Of a DNA stretch of 64,000 nt, positions 34,065 through 42,254 are shown one piece after another (positions within the stretch are counted from its first letter, which is position 1; the number at the start of each line of letters is the position of its first letter). The DNA is from Nocardia altamirensis NBRC 108246 (GTDB lineage: Bacteria; Actinomycetota; Actinomycetes; Mycobacteriales; Mycobacteriaceae): the NCBI RefSeq assembly GCF_001612685.1, contig NZ_BDAY01000032.1:31166-95165 (forward strand). Reading direction: 5' to 3'. Made by a program: the position numbers and the translations under genes. Under the pieces are notes generated by a model. That model ran no database searches and was not told the DNA's origin. It was given only the letters and a program-made list of their open reading frames with translations.

Positions 34065-34282
34065 CACCGCGCCCCACCTCTCGAAACACTCCGCTTCCGC
34101 GCTGCCCTCTGTGTCGCCGCCCTTACCACCCGCGCGCTCGCGTTCCGCGATTGCCTACCGGTGAGGTGTGGCGATGCGCGGAATGCCGCAATGATCCGGG
34201 CTCCCAACCGATACCGGCCGACTCCGGTCCCGGTAGCGGCTGGGCACCGACCACCGGACGGGGTGATGCCTACCCCGGATAA
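34061..34282 (+). CDS. Small zinc-ribbon phage protein
   Basis: A 73-residue protein with RCPLCRRPYHPR and WRCAECRND, two CxxC knuckles 26 residues apart that would bind one zinc ion. ATG overlaps the preceding stop (ATGA). Likely nucleic-acid binding; function unknown. The C-terminal third is Gly/Pro-rich and low in information. Confidence 0.6.
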   Translation: MTPRPTSRNTPLPRCPLCRRPYHPRARVPRLPTGEVWRCAECRNDPGSQPIPADSGPGSGWAPTTGRGDAYPG

Positions 34283-34337
34283 GCCATCTCGACGGCGCTA
34301 TCTGGCAAGTCCGCCGTAAACCGACTGCCCCCGGTAT

Positions 34338-34568
34338 GTGCTCACTCAACTAATCCCGTGCGAACCGGCGTACGGCTCACCCCCTTGGATTGATCCCCCG
34401 CAGGGGTGGGACATACCGAAAAGCCTTGCGCCCCGATGGACGCGGGGCTATCGGCGCTGGGGTAGCAGGCGGTGGGCGGAAAAACTGGGAGGCAAGCGCT
34501 GGGAGGCTACCCGGCAAGGCTTGATCTCTACCCGTCACCCGAATGCCTGTGCACCACAACGGAAATGA
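34338..34568 (+). CDS. Small basic hypothetical phage protein
   Basis: A possible 76-residue protein from a GTG, Trp- and Arg-rich (PRWTRGYRRWGSRRWAEKLGG). No ribosome site is clear and third-position bias is modest. The next frame overlaps its stop in ATGA fashion, which supports a coupled gene. Low certainty. Confidence 0.35.
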   Translation: MLTQLIPCEPAYGSPPWIDPPQGWDIPKSLAPRWTRGYRRWGSRRWAEKLGGKRWEATRQGLISTRHPNACAPQRK

Positions 34569-34789
34569 GCGAATACATGACCACCGACCATCTCGTGAAC
34601 ACGCCCGTCGACCTGACACCAGCACCGAACATGGCCCGTCCCGGCCTGCTGTCCCCGGCCGATCGGATCGGGGAATCGGGCCGTGTCGTCGTGGCCCCGT
34701 CCCGGCCTGGTCCGCCGCCCGCTCACCTGGGCCCGCCGCCGGTTGCCCTGGCCCCGCTCGCCCTGCCCGGTGTGGGGGTGGAGTCGTGA
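34565..34789 (+). CDS. Proline-rich small phage protein
   Basis: A 74-residue frame starting MSEYMTTDHLVNTPVDLTP and ending in a Pro/Ala-rich tail. It overlaps the previous stop (ATGA) and its own stop overlaps the HNH start (GTGA), so it fits a tightly packed operon. No domain recognised. Confidence 0.45.
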   Translation: MSEYMTTDHLVNTPVDLTPAPNMARPGLLSPADRIGESGRVVVAPSRPGPPPAHLGPPPVALAPLALPGVGVES

Positions 34790-35049
34790 GTTGGTCGGGC
34801 CGTCGGGCGCAGGGGCTGCGGCTGCTGTGCCTGGCCACCTACGGCACCACGTGTCATCTGTGCGGTCGGCGCGGCGCGGCTACTGCCGATCACCTGATCC
34901 CGCGCAGCAAGGGCGGCAGCGATGCCCTGGACAACTTGCGCCCGGCGCACAAGTCCTGCAACAGCGCCCGTGGGGACATGTGGTTGCACGAGTGGTTCGC
35001 TTCCCGCCGCTACCAGGCAGCACGTGTGGCCCCATCCCGAGAGTGGTAG
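34786..35049 (+). CDS. HNH endonuclease
   Basis: An 87-residue HNH nuclease. CHLCGRRGAATADHLIPRSKGGSDALDNLRPAHKSCNSARGD holds the CxxC pairs of the zinc-bound beta-beta-alpha metal fold and the catalytic His in ADHLIP. Such enzymes next to terminase genes cut cos sites together with TerL in HK97-type phages. The GTG overlaps the previous stop. Confidence 0.9.
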   Translation: MSWSGRRAQGLRLLCLATYGTTCHLCGRRGAATADHLIPRSKGGSDALDNLRPAHKSCNSARGDMWLHEWFASRRYQAARVAPSREW

Positions 35050-35056
35050 CACTGCA

Positions 35057-35542
35057 ATGGAACTCGACACCGAGACCTACTGCCGGGGCTGCGGTGCCCC
35101 GCTGGCGTGGCGGCTGACCCGCACCACCGCACGGTTACTGCCGCTGGATGTCTGGCCGTGCGAACAGGGCCGCGTACGGGTCTACGACAACAACTCCGCA
35201 ACCGTGCTGACCGGTGGTGAACTGCTGCTCACCCGCGCCCAGGGCGTAGCCCTCTACGCCCACCACGTCGCCGGGCAGGGATGTCCGGACGTGTGGCCCG
35301 CCGACGCGGGCCGTGTCGCAGCGGCCCGGCTAATCGATAGCACAGTGCTGCCCACCATTGCCCAGACCGCCCGGTCTTTTGATGCGCCGTCATGCGGACG
35401 CCCCGCGCCGGGCCGTCCACTTTCTCCGGGCCGACCACCCCTGCGGGGTAGGAACACCTACCCCGCAGGGGTAGCGAACCGTCTTGTGAACCGACAACGA
35501 AGGAGACCCGATTATGCCTCGACGACACAGCAAATCACCTGA
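35057..35542 (+). CDS. Phage protein with N-terminal zinc motif, unknown
   Basis: A 161-residue frame. The first 115 residues look like a real domain (YCRGCGAPLAWRLTRTTARLLPLDVWPC, then VRVYDNNSATVLTGGELLLTRAQGVALYAHH). The last 45 residues are Pro/Arg-rich and cross a strong hairpin (35437-35472), and the end overlaps the TerS start by 29 nt, so the true C-terminus may differ or carry a frameshift. Cys pairs suggest a bound zinc. Function unknown. Confidence 0.6.
   Translation: MELDTETYCRGCGAPLAWRLTRTTARLLPLDVWPCEQGRVRVYDNNSATVLTGGELLLTRAQGVALYAHHVAGQGCPDVWPADAGRVAAARLIDSTVLPTIAQTARSFDAPSCGRPAPGRPLSPGRPPLRGRNTYPAGVANRLVNRQRRRPDYASTTQQIT
35437..35472 (+). other. 16-bp stem hairpin upstream of terS
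   Basis: Left arm 35437-35452 and right arm 35457-35472 are perfect complements around AACA. It stands 42 nt before the TerS start. It may be an attenuator between early and late genes or part of a cos/pac recognition site; both are usual at this location. Confidence 0.6.
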
Positions 35543-35924
35543 TCAAGGCCAAGATTCGATGTTTCCCGGCTTGCCCGCCACTGATGTGGTGGTGCGTACC
35601 GAACCGGGACGGCACGCCAAGGCGGTAGCCGTCGCGATCGAGGCGGCGCGCCGCGATCAGGCGCTCTGTGATGCCGACGAAGCGGCGCTGACGCTGATCC
35701 GGTCTGGCGCTTGGGCGCTGGACAGCTTCGAATCCCAGAACAAACCCTACGGACCCAGCAAACTTCTCGGCCCGGTGCTGGACGCGCTCAAGGAACTACG
35801 CATGACCCCGGCGACGCGGGCCGCCGCCCAGACCGACGTGTTAGAGGAGTTGCTACGTGACCTCGCCACCCCCGCCGCCGCCGACACCGCCACCCAGGTA
35901 CGCGACACCACGCGACCCGAGTAG
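35514..35924 (+). CDS. Terminase small subunit
   Basis: A 136-residue helical protein: RRDQALCDADEAALTLIRSGAWALDSFE, then PYGPSKLLGPVLDALKELRMTPATRA, as in actinophage small terminases. It recognises phage DNA ends and loads TerL. AAGGAGA precedes the ATG. Its last 68 nt overlap the terL start in another frame, which couples the two. Assignment rests on position and general likeness. Confidence 0.7.
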   Translation: MPRRHSKSPDQGQDSMFPGLPATDVVVRTEPGRHAKAVAVAIEAARRDQALCDADEAALTLIRSGAWALDSFESQNKPYGPSKLLGPVLDALKELRMTPATRAAAQTDVLEELLRDLATPAAADTATQVRDTTRPE

Positions 35925-37281
35925 GGCGACGTTCGGCCCTGCCGTCGCGAAAGTCAGTGCGGCACTGGGGCAACCGCTGATGCCGTGGCAACGCCACGTC
36001 GCCGATGTGGCGTTGGAGGTGGACGAGCGGGGCCGGTTCGTGCATTCGCTGGTGGTGATCTCGGTGCCGCGCCAGTCCGGCAAAACGACGTTGGTGTTGG
36101 CAAATGCGGTGCACCGCTGCCTGTTTCGGTCGAATCAGCGTGCCTGGCACACCGCCCAGACCGGGCAGGATGCGCGCGATCAGTGGCGGGAGATGGCAGG
36201 CAGGTTGCTGCGTTCGCCGCTGGAACCGCTGGTCACGGTGAAGTGGGGTGCGGGCGACAGTCGCGCGATCTTCGCGACCGGTTCGGAGTTGCGTCCGCAC
36301 CCGCCGACGGTGGATGCCTTGCACGGCAAGCAGAGCGACTTGAACAATGTGGATGAGGGGTGGGTGTTCGACGACGCCCAGGGCGCGGCGCTCATGCAAG
36401 CCATCGTGCCGACACAGGCCACCCGCCCCGGTGCCCAGACCATCGTCCTGTCGACCATGGGCACCGCCAATTCCACTTGGTTTCACGGTCTTTCGGATCG
36501 GGGCCGCGACGGCGATCCGGGCATGGCGTATTTCGAGTGGTCGATACCCGAGGATGCCGACCCGCTAGACCTGGACGTGGTGGCTGGCTGCCATCCCGCT
36601 TACGGGCACACCATCGATATGGACGCGTTGCGGCGGGCGCGAGATCAGTTGGGCGACAAGCCCGGTGAGTTCGCTCGCGCGTACGGCAACCGGCGCACCG
36701 GTGCCGGGGAACGACTGTTTCCGCGCTGGGAGGAAGCCCAGACCAGCGAGCCGTTCCCGGCCGACGTGCGTCCGGCGTTCGGTGCGGCGGTGGCGATCGA
36801 TCGCAGCGAAACCGCCATCGTGGCCGCCGCGCACGTCGACGGGCTACCGGTCGTCGAGTTGATCGAATGCCGCCCCGGTACCGCGTGGGCGGCACCCCGG
36901 TTGCGTCAGCTGGCCGCTACCCACCGCCACCACGGGCTAGCGGTCGACCGGGCCGGACCCTCGGTCACCCTTGCCGATGAGCTCGGACGCCTTGGTGTGG
37001 AGTTGATGCCGATCGGTACCCGTGACATCACCGCTGCCGCCGGGAACCTCCTGGACAGGTTGAATCCCCGCGACGGCGGTCCGATCCGGCTGCGGTTCCG
37101 CACCGATCCGGCATTCTCGGCCGCCGCCGAGATCGCCGCGCTACGCCCGGTCGGCGACGCGTTCGCCCTCTCACGCCGTGCGCCCGGTTCGATCGCCAGC
37201 CTGGAGGCCGCCGCGCTGGCGGTGTACGCCTTGGAGCATCAACCGCCCCCGGCGGCTGTCCCGGTGAGCGTGTTCGGATGA
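35857..37281 (+). CDS. Terminase large subunit
   Basis: ATP-driven DNA packaging motor of 474 residues. The Walker A-type loop is VPRQSGKTT (residues 70-78), the acidic Walker B-like strand lies in LNNVDEGWVFDDAQGAA, and the coupling region is IVLSTMGTANSTW. The C-terminal nuclease domain starts at FGAAVAIDRSETAIVAAAH with the first metal Asp, and later has an Asp in GLAVDRAGPSV. GTG start inside terS. Ends in an ATGA overlap. Confidence 0.92.
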   Translation: MTSPPPPPPTPPPRYATPRDPSRATFGPAVAKVSAALGQPLMPWQRHVADVALEVDERGRFVHSLVVISVPRQSGKTTLVLANAVHRCLFRSNQRAWHTAQTGQDARDQWREMAGRLLRSPLEPLVTVKWGAGDSRAIFATGSELRPHPPTVDALHGKQSDLNNVDEGWVFDDAQGAALMQAIVPTQATRPGAQTIVLSTMGTANSTWFHGLSDRGRDGDPGMAYFEWSIPEDADPLDLDVVAGCHPAYGHTIDMDALRRARDQLGDKPGEFARAYGNRRTGAGERLFPRWEEAQTSEPFPADVRPAFGAAVAIDRSETAIVAAAHVDGLPVVELIECRPGTAWAAPRLRQLAATHRHHGLAVDRAGPSVTLADELGRLGVELMPIGTRDITAAAGNLLDRLNPRDGGPIRLRFRTDPAFSAAAEIAALRPVGDAFALSRRAPGSIASLEAAALAVYALEHQPPPAAVPVSVFG

Positions 37282-37556
37282 AGATCACTACTGATGCGAC
37301 CGCGCACATGGTGTTGTCGGTGTGTCAGTGCGGGTGGCGGTTCGCGGGTCAAACTCGAGCCCAGAACTACCGGGCGGTTCACCGGCACGTACGCGACTCT
37401 CACGACGATCCGGCCGCGCTGGCACGCGCACAGAACGTGGCGCACGTCGCATCTCATCGCGAACGTAAGAGGTTTGCGCAAGATCGTATGCATGGGAGTC
37501 CTGTCCTCGCTCAAAGCGATTCGCTCGCTGCCCGATCTGGCAGCAGCGGCGCGTAA
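37278..37556 (+). CDS. Small zinc-finger-like phage protein between terL and portal
   Basis: A 92-residue protein beginning MKITTDATAHMVLSVCQCGWRFAGQTRAQNYRAVHRH..: CxCGW with two downstream His residues could form a C2H2-type finger. ATG overlaps the terL stop. The 3' part overlaps the portal start by 65 nt in another frame. Function unknown; small fingers at this place are common in actinophages. Confidence 0.65.
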   Translation: MKITTDATAHMVLSVCQCGWRFAGQTRAQNYRAVHRHVRDSHDDPAALARAQNVAHVASHRERKRFAQDRMHGSPVLAQSDSLAARSGSSGA

Positions 37557-38640
37557 TTCGCCGAACGCGCTGCAAGTGTCGTCGCCGTTCTCGCGCTACC
37601 CGAACCATCTCAACGAAGTGGTGTGGCCGGATCTGGTGGGGTTGGACAACGTTCTGCCGATGACGCGCCTCGAGGCTATGAGCGTGCCCGCGATGGCGCG
37701 GGCGCGGCGCATCATCGCGGGCAGCATCGCGCGAATGCCGTTGCGCGCCTATCGTGCCGACACGCTACTGAGCCAGCAGCCGTTGTGGTTGGACCGCACC
37801 GACGGCCCGGTGTCGCCGTTTCACCGGATGCTGTGGACGGTCGACGACCTCTTGTTTTACGGGTGGTCGTTGTGGGCGCTGACGCGTGACAGTGCGGGCC
37901 TGGTGATCTCTGCGGGCCGGATTGCTTGGGAGCGTTGGGAATTCGATTCCACCGGGCGGATCGTGGTGGACGGGGAACTGGCCGCCGACGCCGATGTGTG
38001 CCTGATTCCGGGTGTGGATGAGGGTGTGTTGTGGTTCGCTCAACGCGCGATCCGTCACGCCTCCAAGCTGATCGCCGCCGCCGACAAGGTTGCCGACACC
38101 CCCGCCGCCAACTTGGAGTTGCACCAGACCACCGACGCGCCCATGACGCGACCGGAGATAGATGCCCTGGTCGCCAGCTGGGCCGCCGCGCGGCGCGGCT
38201 CCAATGGTGGTGTCGCGTATACGAATTCGGCAATCGAGCTCCGCGAGCACGGGGCACCCGACGGGCATTTGCTGATCGAGGGCCGCAACGCTGCCGCTGT
38301 CGATATCGCCCGCGCCGCTGGGATTCCGGCCGCGTCGATCGATGCGACCGGGCCGACGGCGTCGTTGACGTATGAGACCACGCAGAGCCGCAACATCGAA
38401 CTGGTCGATTACGGGCTGGCCCCGTACATGTCGGCGATCTCCGCGCGCTTGGGTATGGACGACATGGTCCCGCGCGGAACCCGGATCGCTTTCGACACAG
38501 AGGATTTCGTCGGGCCTACGGTGCGCGTGCAGGTGCCCGACGACGGCGGACCGGGCCCCCGGCCCGCCACCGCCGCGCCCGATGCCACCCCCGCACCGGG
38601 CGCGGCCCCCGCCACCGCTGCTACGGGGGTGCGGTCGTGA
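37492..38640 (+). CDS. Portal protein (HK97 family)
   Basis: Forms the dodecameric DNA gate at one capsid vertex. The 382-residue product is short for the family. Motifs: VPAMARARRIIAGSIARMPLRAYR, WTVDDLLFYGWSLWAL, NLELHQTTDAPMTRPEIDALVASWAAARR and SLTYETTQSRNIELVDYGLAPYM, which contains the typical clip-to-stem transition. The last 30 residues are Pro/Ala-rich. Start at ATG 37492 is chosen because it removes a Cys-rich read-through of the previous frame. Confidence 0.87.
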   Translation: MGVLSSLKAIRSLPDLAAAARNSPNALQVSSPFSRYPNHLNEVVWPDLVGLDNVLPMTRLEAMSVPAMARARRIIAGSIARMPLRAYRADTLLSQQPLWLDRTDGPVSPFHRMLWTVDDLLFYGWSLWALTRDSAGLVISAGRIAWERWEFDSTGRIVVDGELAADADVCLIPGVDEGVLWFAQRAIRHASKLIAAADKVADTPAANLELHQTTDAPMTRPEIDALVASWAAARRGSNGGVAYTNSAIELREHGAPDGHLLIEGRNAAAVDIARAAGIPAASIDATGPTASLTYETTQSRNIELVDYGLAPYMSAISARLGMDDMVPRGTRIAFDTEDFVGPTVRVQVPDDGGPGPRPATAAPDATPAPGAAPATAATGVRS

Positions 38641-38780
38641 TGTGGGTGGCCGTTGTGGCGCTCGTCCTCGCGTGCCTGGCGTTGATCATCGTCGGCGCGG
38701 TGGTGCGGGTGCTGGTCGCGCTCGTCGACGCCCTCACCGACGACACCCCCGCCCGCCACCGGCCCGAGCACATCCGATGA
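38640..38780 (+). CDS. Single-helix membrane micropeptide between portal and protease
   Basis: A 46-residue protein with one long hydrophobic helix (WVAVVALVLACLALIIVGAV, residues 2-21) continuing amphipathically, and a short charged tail. It starts in a TGATG overlap with the portal stop and ends in an ATGA overlap with the next gene, so it is firmly part of the operon. It could be holin-like, but no family is recognised. Confidence 0.65.
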   Translation: MWVAVVALVLACLALIIVGAVVRVLVALVDALTDDTPARHRPEHIR

Positions 38781-40315
38781 GCCGCACCCTGTGCACCCTC
38801 GCCGCTACCGCCGACCTGTCAGCGGACGCGGCGCGCCGCATCATCATCGGGCTCGCGCTGCCCTACGGGGTGGTGGGGCACACCAGTCTCGGCCCGGTCA
38901 CCGTGGAAGCGGGCGCGGTCACGATTCCCGGTGATCTGCGTCGGGTCAAGCTTTTCCGCGACCACCGCCCGCCCGACGGGGGCGGTACCCCGGTCGGCTA
39001 CGTCTCCGCCGTCACCGACACCCCGTCCGGGTTGGCGCTGACGTTCAAAGTCGGTTTGGGCGCCGACGGCGATCTAGCGCTGTCGGATGCCGTCGAAGGC
39101 ATCCGCGACGCCCTGTCGGTGGAGCTCTCGGCGGTGCAGCTGTCCCTCGACGGCTCCCGCGTCGTGGCGGCCGTGCTCGAGGCCGTCGCGTTGGTCGCGG
39201 TCCCGGCGTTCGCCGATGCCCGCGTGCACAGCGTGGCTGCCGCCCGCCCCGGACCTGATGAAACCCTCACTCTCGCAACGAAGGAACCCCTCATGACCAC
39301 AGCTAGCACCGATCTCCCGGCCGATAGGGTCACCGCCGATTCGACCGCCGGGGCAGTGCCGGCCGAATCGGGTGCCCGATACGCCGGCACCGAACCTGCC
39401 CTGTCCGCCGCTGCCGCCGCACCGTACGGGCTGCACGCCGCACGCACCCAGCCACGCCCGATGTCCTGGGCCGATGTGTGCAGCACTCTGCACGCCGCCC
39501 GCCACGGCGACAACACCCTGTCGGCCGCGCTGGTCGATATCACCCGCTCGGCCAACCCGTGGGTCAGCCCCGATGGGTGGGTGGGGGAGGTGTGGTCCGG
39601 TGTCGCCTACGAACGTGCAGTGGTGCCGCTGCTCAACCCCGGCGCACTCACCCACTGGAAGGTCACCGGGTGGCGGTGGAAGACCCGCCCGGTGGTCAAG
39701 GATTACGCGGGCGACAAGACCGAAGTCCCGTCGAGTCCAGCCGTCACCGAAACCGTTGCGGTGGAAGCCAAACGCCTTGCTGGGGCGCATGACCTCGACA
39801 GGAAGTTCTTCGATTTCAACGATCAGGAATTCATCTCGTCCTACTTCGCGGCCATGGCCGAGTCCTACGCGTACGAATCCGACCAGCGCGCCGCAAGTTT
39901 CGTCATGAGCTCGGCCACGGCGGCCGGTAGCGCGCCGAGCTTGCTGAAAGCAGTCGCCAAGGGCAAGACGTTCCTGAAGCTCAACGCCCGTGCCCGTGCG
40001 TCGTATGTGCTGGTCAGCCCGACCGACCTCGAGGCGCTGATCGATATCACCCGTGACAACCTGCCCGCCTACCTCGAACTACTCGGCATCGATCCCCGGA
40101 ACTTCGTTGATTCCGAGTTCGTGCCTGCGGGAACGGTTGTTGTCGGCGCACGACCGGCCGCGACCTGGTATGAACTGGCTGGCTCACCGATCCGGGTGGA
40201 AACGGTCGACATCGCGCGCGGTGGACGCGACGGGGCCCTGTTCGGCTACTACGCCGGACTGCTCCACAGCGCCAAGGGCATCGCGAAGCTCACCATCACC
40301 GCGCCGACAGCGTAG
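38777..40315 (+). CDS. Prohead protease fused to major capsid protein (HK97 type)
   Basis: A 512-residue fusion. Residues 1-165: U35-type maturation protease with His in KLFRDHRPP, Ser in ALSVELSAV and the AVALVAVPAF strand. Residues 173-512: capsid protein with scaffold-like N-terminal stretch, then the HK97 fold (VAYERAVVPLLNPGALTHWKV, SYVLVSPTDLEALIDI, GTVVVGARPAATWYEL). An internal ATG at 39293 (codon 173) follows AAGGAA by 8 nt and would give the capsid protein alone (340 residues). Confidence 0.88.
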   Translation: MSRTLCTLAATADLSADAARRIIIGLALPYGVVGHTSLGPVTVEAGAVTIPGDLRRVKLFRDHRPPDGGGTPVGYVSAVTDTPSGLALTFKVGLGADGDLALSDAVEGIRDALSVELSAVQLSLDGSRVVAAVLEAVALVAVPAFADARVHSVAAARPGPDETLTLATKEPLMTTASTDLPADRVTADSTAGAVPAESGARYAGTEPALSAAAAAPYGLHAARTQPRPMSWADVCSTLHAARHGDNTLSAALVDITRSANPWVSPDGWVGEVWSGVAYERAVVPLLNPGALTHWKVTGWRWKTRPVVKDYAGDKTEVPSSPAVTETVAVEAKRLAGAHDLDRKFFDFNDQEFISSYFAAMAESYAYESDQRAASFVMSSATAAGSAPSLLKAVAKGKTFLKLNARARASYVLVSPTDLEALIDITRDNLPAYLELLGIDPRNFVDSEFVPAGTVVVGARPAATWYELAGSPIRVETVDIARGGRDGALFGYYAGLLHSAKGIAKLTITAPTA

Positions 40316-40324
40316 GGCCCCGCC

Positions 40325-40660
40325 GTGACGACCCCCATGCAGACCCCAGCGACCGACGCAGCGGTGAAAACCTATCTACGCCTTGCTGACCCCAGCGACG
40401 ACGCGGCCGTGACAACGGCCGTCAACGCGGTGAATTCGCTTATGGTGGAATGGTTTTCGGCACCGATACCGCCGCAACTATGGCCCGAGTCCAAACGCCA
40501 GGGCGCGGTGATGCTCGCCGCACGGTTGTTTCGCCGCCGCAACTCCCCGGCGGGGGTCGAGTCCTTCGGGGAGCTGGGCCCGATCTACGTGCAGCGCAAC
40601 GACCCTGACCTAGCCATCCTGCTCGGCCTTGGTAGCTATGCGCGTCCGGCGGTGGGCTGA
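40325..40660 (+). CDS. Head-tail connector (gp6-like)
   Basis: A 111-residue helical protein: TDAAVKTYLRLADPSDDAAVTTAVNAVNSLMVEWF, then ESKRQGAVMLAARLFRRRNSPAGVESFGELG. This is the gp6/gp15-type adaptor pattern of HK97-like phages, a ring below the portal. GTG start 10 nt after the capsid stop. Confidence 0.82.
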   Translation: MTTPMQTPATDAAVKTYLRLADPSDDAAVTTAVNAVNSLMVEWFSAPIPPQLWPESKRQGAVMLAARLFRRRNSPAGVESFGELGPIYVQRNDPDLAILLGLGSYARPAVG

Positions 40661-40662
40661 GG

Positions 40663-41019
40663 ATGGCTGAGCTCGATATCACCGCCGTACTCGGCGGTGT
40701 CGTTGCCGCGCTGCGCCGTGCTGGCGTGCGGGCAGGAGTCGACCCGCGCGACCTCAACCCGCCGTGTGCGTGGGTGACCGGCCGATCCATCGCCCATGAC
40801 CTACTCGGTGGTGGTGGCACCGTCACTGTCGACGTGTACCTCATCGCCCCGGATACCGGTGCAGCCCAAGCCTATTGGGCACTGTCCGGGATGCTCACGA
40901 GGGCTCTGACGGTGTTGGAACCCGATGGGGATACCTCGCTGTCGGAGCGGGTCACCCTGCCCGGCGGTGGCGGGCCGCTGCCCGCGTTCCGTCTCACTGT
41001 CGACATCGAAACCTGTTAG
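40663..41019 (+). CDS. Tail terminator/neck protein
   Basis: A 118-residue alpha/beta protein: ITAVLGGVVAALRRAGVRAGVDPRDLNPPCAWVT and GGTVTVDVYLIAPDTGAAQAYWALSGMLTRAL. Size, position after the connector and pattern fit a tail-terminator or neck protein. Starts 3 nt after the previous stop. Confidence 0.7.
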   Translation: MAELDITAVLGGVVAALRRAGVRAGVDPRDLNPPCAWVTGRSIAHDLLGGGGTVTVDVYLIAPDTGAAQAYWALSGMLTRALTVLEPDGDTSLSERVTLPGGGGPLPAFRLTVDIETC

Positions 41020-41032
41020 GAGACAACAGCTT

Positions 41033-41455
41033 ATGCCTGCCAGATCGTTCAAGATGGGGCCCGGCACCCTCACGCTGGGTGCGACCGGAACCCTGATCGA
41101 TATTTCGTGTCAGATCACCAGTGCCGTGCTCAAGCCCGACAAGGACAAAGAAGACGACCTGAGAACGCTGTGTGGTGATGTGGTGCCCGGTGAGATCACC
41201 TACACCTGGACGCTGAACGCCACCATCGTCCAAGACCTGTCCACGGGCGGCATCAACGAATGGTCACTGACCCACGCAGGCGAACAGCAGCCGTTCAAGT
41301 TCGTACCTAACACGGTGCTGGACAAGGGATTTCAAGGAATCATCACTGTTGACCCGTTGTCGATCGGTGGCGAAGTCAAGACCAGGCCGACCGCTGAGGT
41401 GGAATGGTCGCTGGTCGGGCAACCGGTGCCCTTCGACCCGACCCCTACCCCGTAA
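41033..41455 (+). CDS. Major tail tube protein
   Basis: A 140-residue beta-rich protein (KMGPGTLTLGATGTLIDISCQITSAVLK; GEITYTWTLNATIVQDL; GQQPFKFVPN-like strand EQQPFKFVPNTV), typical of siphovirus tail tubes. AGGAGA precedes the ATG. Its stop overlaps the next start (TAATG). Presence of a tube and a tape measure shows a long non-contractile tail; no sheath gene is seen. Confidence 0.8.
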   Translation: MPARSFKMGPGTLTLGATGTLIDISCQITSAVLKPDKDKEDDLRTLCGDVVPGEITYTWTLNATIVQDLSTGGINEWSLTHAGEQQPFKFVPNTVLDKGFQGIITVDPLSIGGEVKTRPTAEVEWSLVGQPVPFDPTPTP

Positions 41456-41829
41456 TGGCATCGGCACACGTGCAGGGCGCGGCCCGGCTCGAAGCCACGC
41501 TGCGCCGCGCTGCGGCGGGCATGAACGAGCTACGCCAGGTGCACCGCTCGGCCGCCGCACTCGTGGCGGTGCGGGCCCGCTCGCTCGCCCCGCGCCGCAC
41601 CGGCCGACTCGTCGGCACCATCCGCGTCACGGGCACCCGACGCGGCGGGGTGGTGCGCGTCGGCGACAACACCACCCCGTATGCCGGGCCGATCCATTGG
41701 GGCTGGCCCGCCCGCGCTATCGCCGCTGATCCGTTCGTGTCCCGTGCCGCACAACAGAGCGAACCGGGGTGGGTGGGGCTGTATGCGCGCCACCGCGACG
41801 AACTACTCGACCAAGTCAAAGGACTCTAG
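41455..41829 (+). CDS. HK97 gp10-family head-tail joining protein
   Basis: A 124-residue protein: an N-terminal helix pair and then LAPRRTGRLVGTIRVTGTRRGGVVRVGDNTTPYAGPIHWGWPARAIAADPFVSRA, the gp10/minor capsid signature (PxxTGxL ... YAxxIHWG ... PF). Placed after the tail tube gene instead of before it, an order seen in some actinophages. TAATG overlap with the tube gene. Confidence 0.85.
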   Translation: MASAHVQGAARLEATLRRAAAGMNELRQVHRSAAALVAVRARSLAPRRTGRLVGTIRVTGTRRGGVVRVGDNTTPYAGPIHWGWPARAIAADPFVSRAAQQSEPGWVGLYARHRDELLDQVKGL

Positions 41830-41831
41830 AA

Positions 41832-42128
41832 ATGGCTGTATCCAGGATTGTTGTCGATATCGCGATGCTCGACGGCACCGAACACCACGGCATCGAAACC
41901 ACCGTGGCCGACCAGATGGCTTATGCCCGCACGCGGCGCACCCACAACTGGGACACCCCCCAAGACGACCCGTTGACGTTCCTGAACTTCCTGGGCTATG
42001 CCGCGCTGCGCCGACTCGGGCTCTTCCCCGGCAGTTGGGACGAGTTCGTCACCGCTGCCGCCGCTGTGTCGGAGGCAGGACAACACGTGGTGGACCCTAC
42101 GAACCCGGCTCCGTCGAACGACTCATAG
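41832..42128 (+). CDS. Tail assembly chaperone, upstream (G) frame
   Basis: A 98-residue acidic helical protein directly before the tape measure, the fixed position of tail assembly chaperones. It has RTHNWDTPQDDPLTFLNFLGYAALRRLGLFPGSWDEF. A second open frame (-1) overlaps and continues to 42250, as in G/GT pairs made by programmed frameshift. No ribosome site; coupled to the previous gene 2 nt upstream. Confidence 0.72.
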   Translation: MAVSRIVVDIAMLDGTEHHGIETTVADQMAYARTRRTHNWDTPQDDPLTFLNFLGYAALRRLGLFPGSWDEFVTAAAAVSEAGQHVVDPTNPAPSNDS

Positions 42129-42250
42129 TCGAACTCGCTATTGCGACGAAAACCATGCCGTCGCAATGGCTTACGGAGCCGGACGAGATCATCGCCACCG
42201 CCATAGCCGTGCTCGAAGAGTCGGCCGAACGAGCCAGAGAAGGAGGATAA
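42092..42250 (+). CDS. Tail assembly chaperone, downstream (T) frame
   Basis: The -1 frame encodes GSVERLIVELAIATKTMPSQW and then EPDEIIATAIAVLEESAERAREGG before stopping 4 nt ahead of the tape measure gene. It has no good start of its own (ATG at 42154 would give 31 residues), so it is probably joined to the G frame by ribosomal frameshift. I see no canonical slippery heptamer; GGACCCT at 42092-42098 is the last shared place. Left end shown is where the overlap closes. Confidence 0.5.
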   Translation, partial: GPYEPGSVERLIVELAIATKTMPSQWLTEPDEIIATAIAVLEESAERAREGG

Positions 42251-42254
42251 GCCG

